The translations under genes were made by a program, and so were the position numbers. From assembly GCF_014529535.1 (NCBI RefSeq), contig NW_023503501.1:8138504-8202503 (forward strand): a DNA stretch of 64,000 nucleotides, read 5' to 3'. Positions 1 to 10,109 of this stretch are shown piece by piece. This DNA comes from Bradysia coprophila (lineage: Eukaryota > Arthropoda > Insecta > Diptera > Sciaridae). Each line of letters opens with the position of its first letter. Positions within the stretch are counted from its first letter, which is position 1. Below the pieces are notes generated by a model. That model ran no database searches, had not been told where the DNA came from, and worked only from the letters and a program-made list of their open reading frames with translations.

Positions 1-134
1 ACTCTCTCTAGCAACCAAACTCTCGGCTCTCAGTGTCAAATTCACACTTTATTTGTTTGTATTCTACAAACACTATTCTACATTTTGACTGACTACGAAA
101 TTCCAAAATAGTTTGTTTGCTCTAGAGAGTATTG
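1..134. repeat. MITE copy cut by the window edge
   Basis: The left end reads CTCTCTAGCAA and the right end near 117-134 reads TTGCTCTAGAGAG, forming terminal inverted repeats. The same termini bound a 178-bp element at 34803-34980, so this is a second copy of that family. Its first bases may lie outside the window. No coding capacity is visible. Confidence 0.5.
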
Positions 135-732
135 GCTATGTTCTGTCATTCTTCCAAGAAATTATCGGATTGTTTTAGATTACGTTCGCAGATATAGGAA
201 TTTAACAGAAACTATATCTTCTCTTGTTGATCAACTGCATCTTCAGAGTAAAACAACATAAAATTATTTACCTTATCCCTGATGGCTTAAGTTTGTGCTA
301 GAGGTAGATAGGTTGTTATTTCGCTAATATGTAAATATCCTTCGCAAAACTTTACCTAACGTATGTAGTCTACATCAAAGCGAAGTAATTATGATAAAAT
401 ATAAAACTGAAATGCGAACATGTCGTAAAATTAATTAAGTTCTTGTTTATCTCTTTTGTCAAACATAATGTAACGTATGTACATGGATAGTTTATAACTT
501 CAATCCATTCTTTTCGCATTTTATTCACTGAGGCCCATTCACATACACAAGTATTTCTAATGTAAACATGTTTCATAAAACATGTTAATCTGCCGCAAAA
601 TGTGAAAGCATACCGAAGAGATAACGATGGGTGGATGGAAGAATTGATGTGGGTAATTTGTGCACCGATTTACACAATTGGCTCGTTTTGTAAGTTGCCA
701 AAATTATTGTGCGGAATTTCATAATTCAATAT
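135..732. other. Intergenic, nothing recognised
   Basis: This is AT-rich DNA with only a short, low-complexity open frame. I see no splice-flanked exon, RNA gene or repeat. Its last five bases (AATAT, 728-732) form the left target-site duplication of the neighbouring Copia element. Confidence 0.6.
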
Positions 733-889
733 TGATGGCAGAGTATTAGCGATGGAAATAATAAATGCGACTTTTCGTATTGAGTTTACAATCAGAACTA
801 AACTTTATTCAAAGAGTTCTCATCCTAATTACAATGTATCTACGTGTTACATTAGGCGGTGAATATAAGTAGTCGGGTTGCTCTCAACA
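733..889 (-). repeat. 3' LTR of the Copia element
   Basis: This 157-bp repeat, TG...CA, is identical to 5065-5221. On the minus strand it follows the polypurine tract. A poly(A) signal AATAAA lies at 804-809 on the minus strand, suited to ending the element's transcript. The LTR is short for the superfamily, whose LTRs are usually a few hundred bases. Confidence 0.96.
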
Positions 890-901
890 CCCTCACTTTT
901 T
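890..901 (-). other. Polypurine tract
   Basis: On the minus strand the 12 bases AAAAAGTGAGGG abut the 3' LTR directly. This is the usual position of the RNase H-resistant primer for plus-strand DNA synthesis in LTR retrotransposons. Confidence 0.85.
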
Positions 902-1058
902 ATGATTGTTAATTAGATTTCAGATAGCAATTTTAGTTCAAAGCGTAATTCAAAATTTAGGCAAAAGAATTAGAAAAATAAATTTATCAGCAAATTACTA
1001 AACTGAATTAAAAAAATTAAATGTAAACGAAATTAGACTGGAAATCAGTTAGCAAATC

Positions 1059-4000
1059 TTAAAACCACAACCCCATTTCCTCTGAGCAAAAATTATGTTT
1101 TTCTTTACTAACCGCTTTGGTGAGATTATCTGCAGCCATATTATCAGTCGAAATGTACTTGATGACCACTGTACGATCAGCAACTTTTTCACGCAAATAA
1201 TGATGACGAATATCGATATGTTTTGTGCGTTGTCGGTATCCATCAGAATTTGCTAAATCGATTGCACTTTGGTTGTCGCAAAACAATGTGACTGGCCCAC
1301 CAAAACTTTTGTCCAACTCGTAGCCAAATTGTTTCAACCAAATCGATTCTTGAACACTCGACGCCAATGCCATATATTCCGCTTCGGTCGTTGACAGTGC
1401 TACTGTTTGCTGACGTTTACTGTACCATGAAACAGCACCACCGGAAAGTTTGAAAAAATTTCCGCTGCACGAACGTCTCTTATCAATGTCTGATGCCCAG
1501 TCCGAATCGGTGTAACCAACTAAATCTTGATTTCCATTTTTAGAATATCGAAGCTTACATCCAATTGTTCCTTGGAGGTAGCGCAAAATTCGTTTGACCG
1601 CTTTCCAATGTATGGCACGATGATTTTGATTGAAACGACTAACATCGTTGACAGCGAATGCTATATCCGGTCTCGTGCCTTGGGCAATAAACAATAAACA
1701 TCCGACAAGCTCCTGATATGGTACCTTTCCAGTAATATTCTCATCCTCCTCATTGTTGGATGTTGCATTCATCGATAATTTTTGATTCACATCGCTCGGT
1801 GTTGACACAGGCTTGCTATCCGCCATACCAAATCGTTTCAGAACTTCAGCGATGTATGTTGACTGGTCCAAACAAATGCTGTTTTGATTGTATGTTATTC
1901 GGATTCCCACACAATTTGTCGCTCGACCCAAATCTTTCATTTTGAACGTTGAACATAAAGAATCTTTCAACTGTTTCAAAATCGATTCGTCCTTCCAAAA
2001 AATGAAATTATCGTCAACCCAAATTGCCAGCAACAAATCGAGCGCTTCTGTGTAAAAAACACAAGGATCCATTTTCGACTGCTTCAGCCCAAATGATTTT
2101 AGCGCGTTGACGAGCTTAATGTTCCAAACTCTTCCAGATTGTTTTAGACCATTTATCGCTTTATTCAATCTGCATACTCGGCTTGAACCGTCGTTGAAAC
2201 CCTCCGGTTGTTCCAAATAAATTTCTTCCGTTAAATCGCCTTGCATAAACGCAGTTACTGCATCCATTTGGTCTATGCGTAACCCATTCTTCACTGCCAA
2301 CGCAACAAGAAATCGTAGCGACGTGTAACGGACAACAGGTGAATATGTTTCCAGATAATCAACGCCGTAGCGTTGCGAACATCCTTTTGCAACTAATCGT
2401 GCCTTGTGACGAACGACATTACCAGATTCATCTTTTTTGAGTTTGAAAACCCATTTTGTCTTTACCGGTTTTCGATCTGGCGGAAGGTCTACCAATTTCC
2501 AGGTGTTGTTATCGTTCAATGAATTTATTTCTTCATTCATGGCGGACCGCCACTTATCCGAATCGTTGCTCGAAATTGCATCACAAAGTGTGATAGGCTC
2601 TACACCAGGTGGTTGACATGTCAACGAACAAATGTTACGGTCGAATTGTTCTTGACGCACATACATCGTCGTATCGTTTAGTTCACTGTCGTTTGGCTCA
2701 TAGTCCGGGTCTCGCAATTCATCGTCAAACGATTGATCCTCCTCATCCGATGTAATGTGGCTTTGATCGTTCGATAAATTTCTAATGGTAACAACTGATT
2801 GATCAGAATCCAATTCTTCTTCAGACAATTCGCCCTCACTGTCGCGATTGACCCTCACTGAAATAAATTCCTCAGTTGACTGTGTGATTGAATCTCTTAC
2901 CTTCGCCATAAATATAACGTCACGGCTGATTACGAGCTTCTTTGTGGCTGGATCAATGCATCGATAGCCTTTTGAATTGCTATCCAAACCAACGAAAATT
3001 AGCTTGTGTGACTTGCTGTCCCATTTCTTTCGTTTTTGTTTCGGAACGTGTACCATAACGGGCGAACCAAACAGTTTCAGGTCACTCAGGTCCACTTTCT
3101 TGCCACTCCAGACCTCCTCGGGAGTTTGATTGACCAAAATTGAGCACACTGATCGATTGATGAGGAACACTGCCATATTCGCTGCTTCGGCCCAGTATGA
3201 CTTATCCAATTCTGCGTCAAACATTAAACATCGGGCACGTTCTACGATCGTTCGATTCATTCTTTCCGCTACACCATTTTGTTGCGGTGTGTAGACGACG
3301 GTTCTTTGATGTTGGATTCCATTTGCCACACACACTTTCTGTATCTTCTGGTTGCAGAATTCGAGACCGTTATCCGTACGAAAAACTTTAATTTTTTGGC
3401 CAAATTGATTCTCCGCCCACGACTTAAACTCAATGAATTTTGCTGGCACTTCACTCTTTGATTTAATGAAGTAAATGAATGTCTTACGGGAGAAATCATC
3501 GATGAATGTTAGAAAGTATCTGGCTCCTCCAATGGAAATCTGTTCCATATCTCCACACAAATCTGAATGAATCATGTCCAACAATTCATTCGTTTTTCTT
3601 CCACACTTGTTTTCTTTGAAAGGTTGCCGACTTTGTTTACCCATGGCGCATATCTCACAGGATCTCAAAATGTTTGCATCACTCTTGAACGACATTCCAT
3701 GCACTGCACCATCTCTCATGTTGCACATACTCCGGTAATTCAAATGACCTAATCGTCGATGCCACTTCACCAAATTGTTGCTTGCATTTGTAAACATTCC
3801 TTTTGTTACCGTTGACGCACGAAGTTTGTACACACCATCGGTTTCTTCACAATGCGCAACGATATCGCCATCCTTATTGAAGATTGAACAACCGTTTTTA
3901 TCGAACACAACTTTGTTTCCACGGCTAACTATTTGCGACACTGACAAAAGATTAACTGATAAATCCGGAACATGTAGGCAGTCATTCACTTCAATGTTGT

Positions 4001-5006
4001 TGCTTGAAACGTTTATATGGACTTTTCCCATGCTTGTAACATCCAAATTCGAGTTGTCAGCTGTTGCCACTTTGTTGATATCACTTTTCACTTTATCCAC
4101 GACAATATCGGCGAATGGTGTCATGTTACGACCACTGCCGCTATCTATATACCAATCATTCTGTCTCCTTCGATCTTTCTTCTTCATTGTAAATGCCGAT
4201 GACCGAACAACTTTTGCTGTTGTCCCTTGCTTCGATGATTGAGCCGATGACGCTGATGACTCATTGTTTTTCAATTGTGATACATTGAACGACCTTTTAT
4301 CACTCTGTCTCTCTTTCATACAATCACTTGCTTTGTGATTTTTTTCTCCACATGCAAAACATATGAACTCTTCTTTTCTGCCGACCTTCGGTTTCCATTG
4401 CCTTTTTGATGCGTATAATGCGTTGCTTTCAGAACTATTAACACCCATTGTATTAACTTCCGAATCGAGCAATTTATGTTTGATAGTGTCGGCTGTAATT
4501 TTCGCACCAGATCCCTCGATGCTCATGATAAATGGCTTATATTCGTCTGATAATCCAGCTAGCAATATAGATGCAATCCACTCATCGCCAATTTCAAATC
4601 CAATGCTGTTGAGTCGGTTTGATATATCCATAATTTCTTCCACATATGCTTGCATAGAATTGTATGACTCCAAGCGAACCGACATAAGCGCGCGTAGCAA
4701 ACCGGTTCTTCTCAATAGACCGCTATCTTGATACAGGCTCTGGAAAATGTTCCAAATCTCTAGTGCACTTTTTGCATTCTGTATATGGCAAATTAGTGAA
4801 TCAGCAACACTTAATGATAGAATTGATTGAGCCTCCACTAATTTTTCGGGATCATTTTCGCTGGATACATTTGGTAAATTTGGTTTCGGCTTTATGCACT
4901 TTTGCAGTTTTTTTAGCGCCAAATAATTTTGCATTTGGAATCTCCAATAATGGTAATTGTCCGACCCTTGCAACTTCTTCACCTCGAAATCCGATTTCTT
5001 TGACAT
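1059..5006 (-). CDS. Copia gag-pol polyprotein, 1315 aa
   Basis: One open frame encodes all proteins needed for retrotransposition. In order there is a Gag region (about 1-210), a CCHC zinc knuckle (C216, C219, H224, C229), an aspartic protease with DSG at 288-290, and an integrase with an HHCC finger (H416, H421, C450, C453) and DDE triad D482, D545, E581 (35-residue gap). Reverse transcriptase follows, with catalytic D915 and WVDD at 996-999, then RNase H (D1167, E1208, D1244). The ATG lies 58 bases inside the 5' LTR. No stop or frameshift breaks the frame, and length is close to Drosophila copia (about 1400). The oddity is Trp at the normally Tyr (YVDD) position of the catalytic loop. Gag and Pol share one frame, as in Copia, so Gag excess must arise by splicing or processing. 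Confidence 0.97.
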   Translation of the reverse strand: MSKKSDFEVKKLQGSDNYHYWRFQMQNYLALKKLQKCIKPKPNLPNVSSENDPEKLVEAQSILSLSVADSLICHIQNAKSALEIWNIFQSLYQDSGLLRRTGLLRALMSVRLESYNSMQAYVEEIMDISNRLNSIGFEIGDEWIASILLAGLSDEYKPFIMSIEGSGAKITADTIKHKLLDSEVNTMGVNSSESNALYASKRQWKPKVGRKEEFICFACGEKNHKASDCMKERQSDKRSFNVSQLKNNESSASSAQSSKQGTTAKVVRSSAFTMKKKDRRRQNDWYIDSGSGRNMTPFADIVVDKVKSDINKVATADNSNLDVTSMGKVHINVSSNNIEVNDCLHVPDLSVNLLSVSQIVSRGNKVVFDKNGCSIFNKDGDIVAHCEETDGVYKLRASTVTKGMFTNASNNLVKWHRRLGHLNYRSMCNMRDGAVHGMSFKSDANILRSCEICAMGKQSRQPFKENKCGRKTNELLDMIHSDLCGDMEQISIGGARYFLTFIDDFSRKTFIYFIKSKSEVPAKFIEFKSWAENQFGQKIKVFRTDNGLEFCNQKIQKVCVANGIQHQRTVVYTPQQNGVAERMNRTIVERARCLMFDAELDKSYWAEAANMAVFLINRSVCSILVNQTPEEVWSGKKVDLSDLKLFGSPVMVHVPKQKRKKWDSKSHKLIFVGLDSNSKGYRCIDPATKKLVISRDVIFMAKVRDSITQSTEEFISVRVNRDSEGELSEEELDSDQSVVTIRNLSNDQSHITSDEEDQSFDDELRDPDYEPNDSELNDTTMYVRQEQFDRNICSLTCQPPGVEPITLCDAISSNDSDKWRSAMNEEINSLNDNNTWKLVDLPPDRKPVKTKWVFKLKKDESGNVVRHKARLVAKGCSQRYGVDYLETYSPVVRYTSLRFLVALAVKNGLRIDQMDAVTAFMQGDLTEEIYLEQPEGFNDGSSRVCRLNKAINGLKQSGRVWNIKLVNALKSFGLKQSKMDPCVFYTEALDLLLAIWVDDNFIFWKDESILKQLKDSLCSTFKMKDLGRATNCVGIRITYNQNSICLDQSTYIAEVLKRFGMADSKPVSTPSDVNQKLSMNATSNNEEDENITGKVPYQELVGCLLFIAQGTRPDIAFAVNDVSRFNQNHRAIHWKAVKRILRYLQGTIGCKLRYSKNGNQDLVGYTDSDWASDIDKRRSCSGNFFKLSGGAVSWYSKRQQTVALSTTEAEYMALASSVQESIWLKQFGYELDKSFGGPVTLFCDNQSAIDLANSDGYRQRTKHIDIRHHYLREKVADRTVVIKYISTDNMAADNLTKAVSKEKHNFCSEEMGLWF

Positions 5007-5055
5007 CTTTACTGAATTCCAAATTAACTTTTCGATAAATTAATTTGCTGGTCTA

Positions 5056-5064
5056 CCCATAACC
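5056..5064 (-). other. Primer-binding site, initiator tRNA-Met internal type
   Basis: Directly inside the 5' LTR the minus strand reads GGTTATGGG. This is complementary to CCCAUAACC in the anticodon stem-loop of insect initiator tRNA-Met. Copia is known to prime from such an internal, cleaved half-tRNA rather than from the tRNA 3' end, so the site supports the Copia assignment. Confidence 0.85.
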
Positions 5065-5221
5065 TGATGGCAGAGTATTAGCGATGGAAATAATAAATGC
5101 GACTTTTCGTATTGAGTTTACAATCAGAACTAAACTTTATTCAAAGAGTTCTCATCCTAATTACAATGTATCTACGTGTTACATTAGGCGGTGAATATAA
5201 GTAGTCGGGTTGCTCTCAACA
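5065..5221 (-). repeat. 5' LTR of the Copia element
   Basis: This is the second identical 157-bp LTR. On the minus strand it begins TGTTGAGAGC and contains an AT-rich stretch (TTATATTC) that could serve as a TATA-like promoter element. The AATAT target duplication follows at 5222-5226. Confidence 0.96.
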
Positions 5222-5226
5222 AATAT

Positions 5227-7108
5227 TTCTCTAAAACGAGTGCAAATATTGATTCAAAACTATTTACAACGTGCTGCCACGTGCAGCTTTCAAAGTATGC
5301 GGTTGAATTCATTGAATGTGAGTCTACAGGTATGGTATTTGAATATTTTTCCACAACACACATACGCAATTCGTGAGAATATGCAAAATGCCAGAAAAAC
5401 GATCGTTTAGATCAGTAGCCTGGCTTTAAGATGAGCTCGTGAAAAATGCTTGAAAAATTGACCCATGGAAAATTAATGAATAATGTTGATATAAAACAAA
5501 TGAGGTCTCTGTAATAGTCTTTCACATTCTACATGCGCTGAAAACCGTACTTTTCATGTTTCAAGCACTACTTTCGACGTCATCAATATGTAAAATCCAT
5601 TACATAACTCGGGATAAAAATTAAAAGTCACGTTTTTGTGTGTTTATTGACCTCGGCTGCGTCTTGGATCAACAAAATTCACACGAAAATTCCACTTTTC
5701 ATCTTCATACTATTTTATGCTCGATATAAAGCTAATGTTAAAGCCATTTTTTCTGGAAAATTCCTGAAATAAATTTTGAATTTTTTAAGTTTTTAATGGA
5801 ATTTTTAAGAATTTAATTCCAAACATAGGTCTTGTTTGCATCAGGTTTGCATAGGGCATGTAAAAAAAAAAATGACGGATGGTTCATAAATTTTATGTCA
5901 ACATCTTTTAATCTTTTTCCATTGGTCTATTATTCAAGCATTTTGTCAGACATTTGTCACGAAATTTTTTTAAGGCGAGTACCTACTCAGGTCGCTAATG
6001 TTTGAAAAATCAAAATTTACATCAAATTTACACCAAGCAAGAAAAAATGTATTGACAGAAATGACATGACACTGCCGATATTTTGCCCTCTATTATTTCC
6101 TATTCAGATGCTTGATTGCTAAGGATTTGTACATGTCAACCAACTTTTTTTGGTCGTATTCTTTTCCCATTTTTTTTTTAAAGATGTAATAGACATGATG
6201 ATACAAAAGAGTTAGAATTTTAAAAGTTCATGTATTCTCAAATAACAGGTAGAATCATTGATACGAATATATGCGTTTTTTTCGAACAACGGAACAACTG
6301 ATGACTTCCTCCCGATAAAAAAAAAAAAAAAAAACATTCAATTAGATCAACCTGCTACTTATTTCTCCGTCATGGTTTTTATCGACATAAAATTCCTTTG
6401 CGTGGGGTTTGACAAAGTTAATGTTCAAAACATAATGTTAAGAAACAAATCTTGTTATTAATAGAAGCTGTGAGTATTGTATGTAAGACAAATTATGCCA
6501 TTTTTCACAAATAAAACAAAAAAATGAGAATATCCTAACGAAGTATTAAAATCCAGCTGGGGTTTTATGAGAAGGAATTTTGAATTGAACAGAGAGGTAA
6601 ATTTCAAAACGTATTAAAGTAATTTAATTGGGAATAATGCCATTGTACTAACAACGGCCGTACAATACGTTTTTGTAAAAAGATTGCACATATTTTTATC
6701 TGCATTTCAAGGTGATAAAGTCGGAACAATAGTTATTTACCTAGGGAGAAAATGTTTTTTTTTACTGCCTATAACAGGTCAAAAATATCTACGACGATAT
6801 TTGGTAGATACTTGCAGCAGTACCCCTGGCATTTTTGAAACAAACACAGCGAGGGTACAGTATACAATAAGAACTGTTTTGACAACCACAATATGACAAT
6901 ATCAAAATCTATATATTTGACCAATATTTGACATACTTTTCAACACTTGTATCGAAATGAATGACATTTGCCATAATCTTTCAATTGATAATCATTGAGA
7001 AATTGGTCGTATTTTAGTTGTCAGTTGCATATATACCTTTTCCGTTTTTTTGAGATGCGACAGTAGGTATTCTCACACTTGTATTATAAAAAAGTATTTT
7101 TCCTGACG
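5227..7108. other. Intergenic, nothing recognised
   Basis: AT-rich, with poly-A/T runs and only short unsupported frames. I found no RNA gene or convincing exon. Confidence 0.55.
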
Positions 7109-7284
7109 TATGCTAAGAGGCTAAGAGGAACGAGAGGTTTCCGGCACGAGTCGAAGGCGAGTTCCGGAATCGAGATTGCTAAAAAAAGCCTCTTAGCATA
7201 AGTTGGAAACAACGTTTTGTTTGTAGGTAGTGTGTCGGAAATGAGCGACGAAGTCGCGATAGTTCGACACTAGATAAACAAAAT
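7109..7284. repeat. Two adjacent hairpin repeats
   Basis: The first palindrome runs 7109-7200, with arms TATGCTAAGAGGCT and AGCCTCTTAGCATA. The second runs 7215-7284, with arms near TTTTGTTTGTAGGTAGTG and CACTAGATAAACAAAAT. The loops are GC-richer than the surroundings and contain GAG/CGA-rich words like those in other hairpins of this window. Confidence 0.55.
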
Positions 7285-8626
7285 CTTTTGCCTACACTTA
7301 TCTTCCTACGATTTTCATTTAATGACTGTTACTGCAATGACTAAAATAAAAATAAAAGCAATTGTTATGATGGAAGGACTTTGACGTATTTTAAAACGTG
7401 AGGGTGTTTATTATACGATTCAATAGTAGCGTTGCAGTGAACACAAAAGAAATGTTGTGGTCTGGCTTCGTCATAATTCCTTTCATCTCAATTCCTTCAT
7501 TTATTTAACTTTAGCGAACAAATGATGGTATTGCTATTCATCAACCCAAACACATTGCAATTTTTACAACATTTACAATAAGAACCCACCTTTCGACCGA
7601 TATAGACCGACGAAATTTTAAGGATTTCATTCGAGTGTTTTATACCTATGAACGGATTTGATTACTCCATTCAAGTTACACAATTTTGGAAAATGCGTCA
7701 GTCATCAAATTTTTTATAACACTAAACATATTGAGAAACCCTTTCCATTCAGGCTGAATATTTTAAAGAAGGAAAATACTTATTTAAAATATCAAGAGTA
7801 ACGAATAAACAGAAAAGGCAGAACTTCTATTAAACAAGATATTATTTTTCAATTTTTCCATCCAACAAAAAAACGTTCTCCAGTATACCGCCAAACATTT
7901 CAGGCTCTCTCATATTTTATTTCCTTGATTGATCGTATGCACCCATCCATGTGTTTACATAATAATTCTTTGTAACTTGTTATTCGGACTTTACGAGAAG
8001 GATGTCCCTAAGGCTTGAAATTTTATTAGTTCACGTTGATGGTTTTTTATTATTTTGAGAAATGCCACAATGATGACTGTTTATAGTATGTTCCGTAACG
8101 GAGTTGTGCCGTTATATTCGTCCTTTTTCCGTCATACATTTATGAAAACAGCATTAATCGAAATTGCACTGGGACACTGTCTATATTTTCATAGTTTGGA
8201 GCAGACACGTCCGTAATGGCAACAGGCGGTAATTTTATTAGAATTTGAAAATTATTTAATTCCAGAAAACATGTGGACGTTGTATGCTTGAGTAAATGAT
8301 ACACATATGATGAGAGCTTTAATGTATTTGATGAACGCATTATAATAATTGGGAAGTGGATAAATGTATTACATAGAAGTGCGTCGATTTGCTTTAAATT
8401 TGTGACGTGTGTTAAAACAACCGAAATTGATAATTCTCGTCAGGTATGGAAAAAGCCAATGATTTCATAAATAATTTATTCACAATAGAGGTGTACTCTT
8501 CGTCGTAGTACTTCCGCTATCATAGTCATTTAGTCATACCGAAAATCGGTTCAGTTCGTTGCGGCGCAAAAAACCAACTAAAGTCAATATTATCACAAAA
8601 TCGTCTAATTAAATTTCAATTCGAAA
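7285..8626. other. Intergenic, nothing recognised
   Basis: AT-rich DNA without a supported gene. The open frame near 8140-8340 on the minus strand is short and has no family resemblance that I recognise. Confidence 0.5.
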
Positions 8627-8941
8627 TTAATTATGAGCATAAGCATATCGCCCTTCTTGCTTCGTTACAGCTGGATACATTTTCATCTTTAAAGTGGAGC
8701 ACAATTTAAAATATTTTCGATCTTTGATGTAATACACTGGAGTGTATTTGAATATTTTAGATAGTATATCGTTATAAACAAAGGCTTGTTCGCCGTTGGC
8801 AGTTTCCAGAATTGAGACCGAAAGTGAGACGTTGTTTTCAATTATTCTGTCTACGACTGTACGAATACTAATCGAATTTTTTATTAGCAATAATGTGTGT
8901 ACAGGTGCTGCTTTCATTTCGTTTGGTTTAATTTGATTCAT
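8627..8941 (-). CDS. Hypothetical 104-aa open frame, doubtful
   Basis: This is an uninterrupted ATG-to-stop frame of 104 codons with mixed, not low-complexity, composition. The middle contains an acidic-aromatic stretch (FVYNDILSKIF) followed by YYIKDRKYFKLC. No signal peptide, membrane segment or known motif is visible. The codons look plausible for a gene or for a decayed exon of one, but neither promoter nor splice sites support it. I do not recognise it, and chance is possible at this length in AT-rich DNA. Confidence 0.22.
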   Translation of the reverse strand: MNQIKPNEMKAAPVHTLLLIKNSISIRTVVDRIIENNVSLSVSILETANGEQAFVYNDILSKIFKYTPVYYIKDRKYFKLCSTLKMKMYPAVTKQEGRYAYAHN

Positions 8942-9029
8942 CTTTGTCTCGGAATAATTTCATTTTCATAAATATGAAGGTTAACCGATTAACCCTCTTC
9001 AAATTTGGAACCATTTACAGTGGTGAATA

Positions 9030-9120
9030 CAGGGCCGGACTGGCTACCAAAAGGCGAATCGGGCTAATTGGCTGAAAAAGGTTAAGAGGCGCCTAATTAA
9101 GTATAGCCAGTCCGGGCCTG
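9030..9120. mobile_element. 91-bp hAT-type MITE
   Basis: Terminal inverted repeats CAGGGCCGGACTGGCTA and TAGCCAGTCCGGGCCTG enclose a 57-bp core. The element is flanked by a perfect 8-bp target duplication GGTGAATA (9022-9029 and 9121-9128). An 8-bp duplication and termini beginning CAGGG are hallmarks of hAT transposons. It is far too short to encode transposase, so it must be mobilised in trans. Confidence 0.9.
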
Positions 9121-9128
9121 GGTGAATA

Positions 9129-10109
9129 ATTTGAGATGTACAGAGATTTACTACAGCTGAGTTAACCAGTTGCACCACAGACACTCATTACACAGCGTAG
9201 GAAATCGAAACACAAGTAAAATAGTGTCTTTGCCACACAAACAAGTGTGATACAAATTATCTGGGACGGCGCCAACGAAGGGAAGACACTTTTTGTATCT
9301 TATAGCGTTGATACGTCCATTAATATTTGATTGTTTCTGATTGTTTTTGATTGATTGGTGATACATAGAGTGACAAAAGGTTAAGCTAAATTTACGAGCT
9401 GATTCACAAATGCTCGAACGAGCTCATAAATTGACCTTGACGTCTTCCAGACGGTAATTATCTGTAATTGGTCAATATGGTCACAGTAAATGAAGTAGAA
9501 GATTTGAAATCAATCTCGCGGAAATACTCACATCAAATGAAGTAATAGATTTAACAGAAGAACTACTGATATGTTTGCTGTCTGGGGAACGAAACGGAAT
9601 AAACTGCACATCAGTATACATAGATAGAATATACACTGTGAGCATAATTTGGTGATACGGTTGGTAATTAAATCGAATACGTTGACTAGCAACGGTTTTC
9701 TTAAAATTCTCTCGATCTACTTTTACGCTGAAATTAAATCAGTGCCTCAAACAAAAATCATCTAAATTCTAAATTTATCTCAATTTGACCTTTGACATTT
9801 TGTTTTATAGCTTAAAATTGTTCCACACGCTAATTACCTTCTCATCAAGACGTATTATAAGGGCGGAGCCCATTATTTGCTACTTACTTTTAAAATGGTC
9901 ATAGTAAACTCAAAGTTGTTTCTTTCACCTGAGATATTTAAAGCTAAGAAAATCCACTTTTATCAACAATTCTTAGAGTTTCAGATTACATTATTTTCTA
10001 GGAACAGTAATTTCATCTCTCAGTTGCATGATATTAAAAAATATTTCCATTTCAAATTGTTTTTTTACAATTCTCACCATATCAATTTACTTTTCCCTTT
10101 TATGTTCAG
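9129..10109. other. Upstream region of the myosuppressin gene
   Basis: No coding exon is recognised here. A TATTATAAGG motif at about 9853 could be a core promoter. A pyrimidine-rich tract ending in CAG just before the start codon at 10110 looks like a splice acceptor, so a 5' untranslated exon probably lies somewhere in this stretch. Confidence 0.4.

Larger units (their letters stand above)
733..5221 (-). mobile_element. Full-length Ty1/Copia LTR retrotransposon
   Basis: The element is 4489 bp long and reads on the minus strand. It has two 157-bp LTRs that are identical base for base, begin TG and end CA, and are flanked by a perfect 5-bp target duplication AATAT (728-732 and 5222-5226). 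A primer-binding site, a polypurine tract and a single uninterrupted gag-pol frame lie in the expected order. Identical LTRs and an open frame point to a recent insertion. The integrase-before-reverse-transcriptase order places it in the Copia (Pseudoviridae-type) superfamily. Confidence 0.97.

Noticed and set aside
3775-4242. 155-residue plus-strand frame inside the Copia element
   Set aside because: It is antisense to the Gag-protease-coding region, with no motif.
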